Source of the DNA: Rhizobium binae
GTDB lineage: Bacteria > Pseudomonadota > Alphaproteobacteria > Rhizobiales > Rhizobiaceae
Direction of reading: 5' to 3'
Assembly: GCF_017357225.1 (NCBI RefSeq)
Contig: NZ_CP071604.1
Span: 2,049,001-2,113,000 of the forward strand
DNA: 64,000 nucleotides
In this document: in pieces, positions 57,735-64,000 of the stretch
Numbering within the stretch: the stretch's first letter is position 1
How the letters are laid out: every line of letters begins with the position of its first letter
The notes under the pieces: generated by a model
Seen by the model: the letters and a program-made list of their open reading frames with translations, nothing else
What the model was told of the DNA's origin: nothing
Database searches by the model: none
Made by a program: the position numbers and the translations under genes

Positions 57735-59060
57735 ATGCGCGCGACCGTCGTCGTGCCGGTTCTGAAATCGCGCAGCCGCGGTGGCCAGACCGAATCGGCC
57801 TCGACCCGCACGCCGGAGAGCCGGCTGGAAGAGGCGACCGGCCTTGCCCAGGCGATCGATCTCGATGTCGTCAACGGCTCGATCGTCCCGGTCAATGATC
57901 CCCGGCCGGCGACGCTGCTCGGCACCGGCAAGATAGAGGAAATCAAGGCGTTGCTCGATGAGCGCGATTCCGGTCTCGTTATCGTCGATCATCCGCTGAC
58001 CCCGGTGCAGCAGCGCAATCTCGAAAAGGAATGGAACGCCAAGGTTATCGACCGGACGGGCCTCATCCTCGAGATCTTCGGCCGCCGCGCCTCCACCAAG
58101 GAAGGCACGCTGCAGGTCGATCTGGCGCATCTGAATTATCAGAAGGGCCGACTGGTGAGGAGCTGGACCCACCTTGAACGCCAACGCGGCGGCGGCGGCT
58201 TCATGGGCGGCCCCGGCGAAACCCAGATCGAAGCCGACCGGCGGCTCTTGCAGGACCGCATCATCAAGCTCGAACGCGAACTGGAGCAGGTCGTGCGCAC
58301 CCGCCAGCTCCACCGTGCCAAGCGCCGCAAGGTTCCGCATCCGATCGTTGCCCTCGTCGGCTATACCAATGCCGGCAAGTCGACCCTGTTCAACCGCATC
58401 ACCGGCGCCGGCGTGCTGGCCGAAGACATGCTGTTTGCCACGCTCGACCCCACGCTTCGCCGCATGAAGCTGCCGCACGGCCGCACGGTCATCCTGTCCG
58501 ACACCGTCGGCTTCATCTCCGACCTGCCGACCCATCTCGTCGCCGCCTTCCGCGCAACGCTGGAAGAGGTGCTGGAAGCCGATCTCATCCTGCATGTCCG
58601 CGACATGTCGGATCCTGACAACCAGGCGCAGAGCTCCGACGTGATGCGCATCCTCGGCGATCTCGGCATCGACGAGGCCGAAGCCGACAAGCGGCTCATC
58701 GAGGTCTGGAACAAGATCGACCGGCTGGAGCCCGAAGTCCACGACGCCATGGTGCAGAAGGCTGCCGGCGCCACCAATGTGGTGGCGGTCTCGGCCGTCA
58801 GCGGCGAGGGCGTCGATACGCTGATGGAGGAGATCAGCCGCCGGCTCTCCGGCGTGATGACCGAAACGACCATCCGCCTTCCCGTCGACAAGCTGGCGCT
58901 GCTGCCCTGGCTCTACGACCACGCGATCGTCGACGGCCGCGAGGACAATGAGGACGGCTCGATCACCCTCGATCTGCGCCTCTCCGAAACCGAAGCCGCC
59001 GAACTCGAACGCCGCATCGGCAATGGGCCGAAGTCTGCGAAAGAGGATTGGGAGCGGTAA
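57735..59060 (+). CDS. hflX: GTPase HflX
   Basis: The 441-residue protein has the HflX N-terminal domain (PRPATLLGTGKIEEIKALL) and the GTPase domain (GYTNAGKSTLFNRITGAG, DTVGFISDLP, WNKIDRLE). It binds the 50S subunit and rescues stalled ribosomes. The family's usual N-terminus reaches further upstream in this frame, to an ISTRDTKNDSIIPE stretch overlapping the hfq end, but no standard start codon was found there, so ATG 57735 is used. Confidence 0.93.
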   Translation: MRATVVVPVLKSRSRGGQTESASTRTPESRLEEATGLAQAIDLDVVNGSIVPVNDPRPATLLGTGKIEEIKALLDERDSGLVIVDHPLTPVQQRNLEKEWNAKVIDRTGLILEIFGRRASTKEGTLQVDLAHLNYQKGRLVRSWTHLERQRGGGGFMGGPGETQIEADRRLLQDRIIKLERELEQVVRTRQLHRAKRRKVPHPIVALVGYTNAGKSTLFNRITGAGVLAEDMLFATLDPTLRRMKLPHGRTVILSDTVGFISDLPTHLVAAFRATLEEVLEADLILHVRDMSDPDNQAQSSDVMRILGDLGIDEAEADKRLIEVWNKIDRLEPEVHDAMVQKAAGATNVVAVSAVSGEGVDTLMEEISRRLSGVMTETTIRLPVDKLALLPWLYDHAIVDGREDNEDGSITLDLRLSETEAAELERRIGNGPKSAKEDWER

Positions 59061-59370
59061 GGGGTTCCCCTCTCTCCGAGGCGAGAAGGTGGCCCGAAGG
59101 TCCGGGTGAGTGGGCCACCCGCCCTTCATTGCTCGTTGCTCGGCCTCAGCACAGTCGCTCCTGCCGTTGCTCAACCTCCTCTTCGGCCTGCCGGCATCCC
59201 CTTCGCGCGGGCAAGGAGAAGGGAGATTAGTTCGGCGACAAGCCAACCTCACTCTCCGTCATCCTCGGCCTCGAGCCGAGGATCCATGTCACTCGCGCCG
59301 GCGGATGTGGTGTGGATGCTCGGCTCAAGGCCGAGCATGACAGAGGATGGGGTTGAAATCGCCCACAAAC
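59061..59370. other. Repeat-filled gap between hflX and mazG
   Basis: No gene is visible. It begins with CCTCTCTCCGAGGCGAGAAG and GTGGCCCGAAGGTCCGGGTG, which resemble common rhizobial intergenic repeats, and ends with the paired palindromes described separately. The hflX-mazG convergent ends have no simple terminator. Confidence 0.6.
59258..59341. repeat. Pair of inverted palindromic repeats with matched changes
   Basis: The 29-bp arms at 59258-59286 and 59313-59341 are reverse complements at 26 of 29 bases, with 26 bp between. Each arm is itself a hairpin (ATCCTCGGC with GCCGAGGAT). Where the arms differ (C-G in one, G-C in the other) the pairing within each hairpin is kept. Confidence 0.75.
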
Positions 59371-60216
59371 TCACTCACCCCCAGCCGCCACAGCACGCTC
59401 GATCGCCTTCGCCGCCTGCCAGATTTCCTCCATTCGCTCCAGCGTCGCGCCTTCCAGCGTCTCGCCTTCCGCTTCAAGAACGTGCTCTATATGATTGAAT
59501 CGGCGTCTGAATTTCGTATTCGTTCCGCGCAGCGCCTGTTCCGGATCTGCATTCACATGCCGGCCGATATTGACGACGGCGAAGATCAGGTCGCCGAGTT
59601 CATCGCTGACCTTCGCCCGGTCGCCGTCTCTGAGCGCCATCCGCAATTCGCCGATCTCCTCCTCGATCTTGTCGAGGATTGGCTCGGGCGCCGACCAGTC
59701 GAAGCCGACCTTGGCGGCGCGTTCCTGCAGCTTCAGCGCTTCCGTCAAGGCCGGGAAGCTGCGCTGCACCGAGCCGAGGAAGCCGCCCTTGAAATCCTCG
59801 GTAATCCCGCGCCTTGACCGGCGCTCGGCGCGTTCGCGTTTTTCCGCCTGCTTGATCTCGTCCCACTGGATCTTCACCGCGTCGGGTGTATCCGCTTCCG
59901 AACGGGCAAAGACATGCGGGTGGCGGCGGATCATCTTGGTGGTGATGGCGTTGACGACGTCGCCGAAAGAGAATTCGCCGGCCTCCTCGGCCATGCGGGC
60001 ATGGAAGACCACCTGCAGCAGCAGGTCGCCCAGCTCGTCACAGAGGTCGTCCATATCGCCGCGCTCGATCGCGTCGGAGACCTCATAGGCCTCCTCGATC
60101 GTATAGGGCTTGATCGTCTGAAAATTCTGCTCGATGTCCCAGGGGCAACCGGTGTCGGGATGGCGCAATGCCGCCATGATCTCGATCAGCCGCGAAATGT
60201 CTTTTGAAGGTTCCAT
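59371..60216 (-). CDS. mazG: Nucleoside triphosphate pyrophosphohydrolase MazG
   Basis: The 281-residue protein has two MazG domains: ALRHPDTGCPWDIEQ and EEAYEVSDAIERGDMDDLCD with the EExxE/ExxD metal sites in the first, and IGELRMALRDGDRAKVSDELG in the second. It hydrolyses NTPs to NMP and PPi and tempers (p)ppGpp accumulation in E. coli. ATG 60216 follows GAGGCACC; an in-frame start at 60240 is less likely. Confidence 0.94.
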   Translation of the reverse strand: MEPSKDISRLIEIMAALRHPDTGCPWDIEQNFQTIKPYTIEEAYEVSDAIERGDMDDLCDELGDLLLQVVFHARMAEEAGEFSFGDVVNAITTKMIRRHPHVFARSEADTPDAVKIQWDEIKQAEKRERAERRSRRGITEDFKGGFLGSVQRSFPALTEALKLQERAAKVGFDWSAPEPILDKIEEEIGELRMALRDGDRAKVSDELGDLIFAVVNIGRHVNADPEQALRGTNTKFRRRFNHIEHVLEAEGETLEGATLERMEEIWQAAKAIERAVAAGGE

Positions 60217-60236
60217 GGTGCCTCGGTTCAGCATCC

Positions 60237-60824
60237 TCAATTGAGGGGGATATCGTTGGCGCTCTTTGACGATTGGTAGCTGGTGGAAAGCGTGTCGTAG
60301 CGCGCCTTGATGCGAACGGTCTGCGCCTTCAGCGCCGCTCTCAGCCGGGCCTCTTCGGTCTCGACCAGATCGGCGATGGCAAAGCTGTTCCAGAAAGCGT
60401 TCTGCCTGCGATAACCGCCGGGTTCAAGCCCGAAGACTTCCTTCAGGATCTTCAGGTCATGCGGAATGGCGAAGGCATCGCGGGAATCCTCATGGCTGAA
60501 GAAATAATAGAAATTGTCGAAGCCCGCCCAGGTGATCGCCGACATGCACATGGTGCAGGGCTCGTGCGTCGACAGGAAGATCAGATCCTTGGTCGCCGGC
60601 CTGTCGCCAAGCTCGTAGAAGCGCTTCAGCGCATGTACCTCGCCGTGCCAGAGCGGATTTTCAAGCTCGTTGTTGGTTTCGGCGACGACGAGCGACAGAT
60701 CGGACTTGCGCAGGATCGCCGCGCCGAACACCTTGTTGCCAAGCGAAACGCCGTGTTCGGTGAGTGGCAGGATATCGTCCTCGATCACCTTAAGCAGGCG
60801 GGCTGCGATCGTCTTGTCGGGCAT
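60237..60824 (-). CDS. Cytidine/deoxycytidylate-deaminase-like protein
   Basis: The 195-residue protein has the zinc-dependent deaminase motifs HGEVHALKRF (His and catalytic Glu) and EPCTMCMSAITWAGF (two Cys). The substrate could be guanine, cytosine or an adenosine in tRNA, but the long C-terminal extension (residues 140-195) sets it apart from TadA. ATG 60824 follows GGAGACACCA; the frame is open much further upstream. It ends 20 bp before the mazG start, so the two are probably cotranscribed. Confidence 0.85.
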   Translation of the reverse strand: MPDKTIAARLLKVIEDDILPLTEHGVSLGNKVFGAAILRKSDLSLVVAETNNELENPLWHGEVHALKRFYELGDRPATKDLIFLSTHEPCTMCMSAITWAGFDNFYYFFSHEDSRDAFAIPHDLKILKEVFGLEPGGYRRQNAFWNSFAIADLVETEEARLRAALKAQTVRIKARYDTLSTSYQSSKSANDIPLN

Positions 60825-61087
60825 TGGTGTCTCCGGTTTTTTCCAGTCTATCGCCTTGGAGGCGCGAGCGAAATGCGCCAATCGTCGGTGGACGCCGTTT
60901 ATCACAGGCTTTATACTGCACCGCAACAATGAGAGTGGGAACAGGTGGGTTTTGTCAGCACGGTTGACTTTTCTCAAATCGCCGATGGTGCGAGCAAAAG
61001 AATACGCGCTTGCTGGGGCTTTCGAATTTCTGTTCCTTCAATCCCTTGTCGATCACGGGCATATTCTGGCAACTTCGAAGTGGATTG

Positions 61088-62527
61088 ATGATGTCTCCCA
61101 AGACTGAGCAGCTTTCGGTATTTCCAGCCTTCTTTCGCGTGGAGGGCCAGAAAACGGCTGTCTTCGGCAATGGCGACGAAGCTTTCGCCAAGGTGCGGCT
61201 GCTGCTCAACACGCGGGCGCGGATTGTCGCCTACGCCGAGAAGCCGCAAGCCGATTATCATGCCTTCCTGATTGCCAATCGCATCGACACCGTGCGCGCC
61301 GGATTTTCCGCCGAGCAGGTCGAGGGAGCGGCCCTCGTCTTTGCCGCCACCGGCGATGAAGCCGACGATCGGAAGATCGTCGATGCCGCCCGCGCTGCAA
61401 GCATTCCGGCCAACGCCGTCGATCAGCCCGACTACTGCGATTTCTTCACCCCGGCGCTGGTCAATCGCGCCCCGGTCGCCGTGGCGATCGGCACCGAAGG
61501 GGCGGGGCCGGTTCTGGCGCAAATGATCCGCGCGCAGATCGACCAGCTTCTCTCTCCCTCGCTCGGGCGCCTGGCCGGATTGGCGACGAGCTACCGCAAG
61601 GCCGTCGAACAGCTCGTGCCCCGCGGCGTTTCCCGCCGCGTCTTCTGGCGCCGCTTCTTTTCCGGCGCCGTTGCCGATGCTGTCGCCAACGGCAACCTGC
61701 CGCAAGCCCGCCAAGCCGCTGAGCGGCTGCTGGGCGCGATGGACAAGGTGGCTGGTCACGTTTGGCTTGTCGGCGCCGGCCCGGGGGCTGAGGATCTGCT
61801 GACGCTGCGTGCCCAGCGCGTGATGATGGAGGCCGACGTCATCGTTTATGACGCCCTCGTGCCGCAGGCGATCGTCGATATGGGCCGCCGTGACGCCGAG
61901 CGCCTTTCCGTCGGCAAGCGCAAGGGTTGCCATTCGAAGTCGCAGGAAGAGATCAATGAGCTCCTGGTCGAGCTCGGTCGTCAGGGCAAACGCGTCGTCC
62001 GCCTCAAGTCAGGCGATCCGCTGGTCTATGGCCGGGCAGGGGAAGAAATGGCCGCATTGCGTGCTGCCGGCATCACCTATGAGGTCGTGCCCGGCATCAC
62101 CTCGGCTTTCGCGGCCGCCGCCGATTTCGAACTGCCGCTGACCCTGCGCGGCGTCGCTTCCTCGCTGGTCTTCACGACCGGCCATGATCTCACCGGCGAC
62201 GTGCTGCCGGATTGGGCAAGCCTTGCCGTCTCCGGCGCGACGATCGCCGTCTATATGGGCCGCACCGTTGCCGCCTCGGTCGCCGAGCGGCTGATGCAGG
62301 CCGGCATTCCAGCCGAAACGACGGTCGCCGTCATCGAAAATGCCAGCCGCGCTGACCGCCGTCTGCTGCATGGCACGCTTGCCGATCTGCCCGATCTGCA
62401 GCACCGCGATGAGTTGACCGGGCCGGTCATGGTCATTATCGGCGATGCCGTCGCCGGCGCCAATTTCGAACTGTCCGAGCCGCTGGTGCGTGCGAACGCC
62501 CGGATCGAGGAACTTGCAAGGAGCTGA
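61088..62527 (+). CDS. cysG: Siroheme synthase (CysG, bifunctional)
   Basis: The 479-residue protein has the precorrin-2 dehydrogenase/ferrochelatase part (PAFFRVEGQKTAVFGNGDEA, residues 1-215) and the uroporphyrinogen-III methyltransferase part (HVWLVGAGPGAEDLLTLRAQ, then VVRLKSGDPLVYGRAGEEM). Siroheme is the cofactor of the CysI encoded 325 bp on. ATG 61088 and 61091 are adjacent; the frame is open further upstream but without a ribosome site. It is the first gene of the cysG-DUF2849-cysI unit. Confidence 0.95.
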   Translation: MMSPKTEQLSVFPAFFRVEGQKTAVFGNGDEAFAKVRLLLNTRARIVAYAEKPQADYHAFLIANRIDTVRAGFSAEQVEGAALVFAATGDEADDRKIVDAARAASIPANAVDQPDYCDFFTPALVNRAPVAVAIGTEGAGPVLAQMIRAQIDQLLSPSLGRLAGLATSYRKAVEQLVPRGVSRRVFWRRFFSGAVADAVANGNLPQARQAAERLLGAMDKVAGHVWLVGAGPGAEDLLTLRAQRVMMEADVIVYDALVPQAIVDMGRRDAERLSVGKRKGCHSKSQEEINELLVELGRQGKRVVRLKSGDPLVYGRAGEEMAALRAAGITYEVVPGITSAFAAAADFELPLTLRGVASSLVFTTGHDLTGDVLPDWASLAVSGATIAVYMGRTVAASVAERLMQAGIPAETTVAVIENASRADRRLLHGTLADLPDLQHRDELTGPVMVIIGDAVAGANFELSEPLVRANARIEELARS

Positions 62528-62529
62528 AT

Positions 62530-62844
62530 ATGGTAGACAAGGTTCTGACGGCCAACCGGCTGACGGACGGCATTGCCGTCTGGCTGGATGCGAACGGGAA
62601 ATGGTCGACCTCGCTGCAGAATGCGCTTGTCGCCCGCCATAACGAAGCCGTCGACGCGCTGGAAGCGATCGGCAAGAAATCCTATGCGGACAACGAGGTC
62701 GTTGACGTCGCCGTCGTCGACGTTCAGGAAACCAACGGCATTCTCTGGCCGCTGCGCCTTCGCGAGCGCATCCGCGCCCAGGGGCCGACCATGGAATATG
62801 CCCCGGGCTACGCTCCCGCCGATCCCGAATTCATTGCAGTCTGA
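62530..62844 (+). CDS. DUF2849 domain protein
   Basis: The 104-residue protein matches DUF2849: KVLTANRLTDGIAVWLDANG, then VVDVAVVDVQETNGILWPLR and a tail GYAPADPEF. Function is unknown. In alphaproteobacteria it stands between cysG and the sulfite reductase gene, as here (2 bp after cysG and 8 bp before cysI), so a helper role in siroheme or sulfite reductase assembly is plausible but unproven. Confidence 0.85.
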   Translation: MVDKVLTANRLTDGIAVWLDANGKWSTSLQNALVARHNEAVDALEAIGKKSYADNEVVDVAVVDVQETNGILWPLRLRERIRAQGPTMEYAPGYAPADPEFIAV

Positions 62845-62852
62845 GGAAGACG

Positions 62853-64000
<1,148 letters not shown>

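Overview
The window is high-GC alphaproteobacterial chromosome, and gene order and protein sequences point to the Rhizobium etli / R. leguminosarum group. Signs of this are the rpsB-tsf-pyrH-frr-uppS-cdsA-rseP-bamA-lpx cluster without dxr or skp, a GTTC-N7-GTTC LexA box, a dusB(nifR3)-ntrB-ntrC block, ntrY-ntrX-dat-hfq-hflX, and short rhizobial palindromic repeats. No rRNA, tRNA or CRISPR array was seen.

Layout. 1-14070: the end of an EipB-like gene, a truncated gene, then translation factors and envelope synthesis (rpsB, tsf, pyrH, frr, uppS, cdsA, rseP, bamA, lpxD, fabZ, lpxA, lpxI, lpxB), closed by a strong terminator. 14092-22608: gltA, a ComEC-like protein, lexA, a VOC protein, kdsA, eno and an FtsB-like protein. 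22754-30950: the pyruvate dehydrogenase block (E1 alpha, E1 beta, E2, E3) with an SGNH hydrolase and a GNAT protein inside it, two GlsB-type membrane proteins, and lipA. 31185-35138: a P-loop pseudogene, a RatA/COQ10-like gene, cinA, ispDF and dusB. 35135-37737: ntrB and ntrC.

37738-52698 is accessory DNA that separates ntrC from ntrY. It holds a DksA-like protein, a VIT1-type transporter, DUF302 and Met-rich EF-hand proteins. Next comes a five-gene redox operon (PepSY, acidic secreted protein, DUF2271, PepSY-flavodoxin reductase, ApbE) divergent from its own two-component system. An IS5-type element, a TetR/SDR pair, a bicupin, gene remnants and an aldo/keto reductase follow. At 49884-49916, outside any gene, lies a second copy of the last ten codons and stop of ntrC. 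It encodes identical residues and differs only at six third-codon positions. I read it as the far boundary of an island of about 12.2 kb that entered at the 3' end of ntrC.

52699-64000: ntrY, ntrX, a D-amino-acid transaminase gene, hfq, hflX, a repeat-rich gap, mazG, a nucleoside deaminase, and the sulfate/nitrite assimilation genes cysG, DUF2849 and cysI (cut by the window end).

The best candidate for a little-described system is 40565-47028. The DUF2271 protein carries an ApbE-type flavinylation motif (NGITGAS), and the operon also encodes the FMN transferase and a membrane flavoreductase. The linked sensor kinase has a DxDxDG loop in its periplasmic part. Together they look like a regulated envelope electron-transfer module, perhaps tied to metals.
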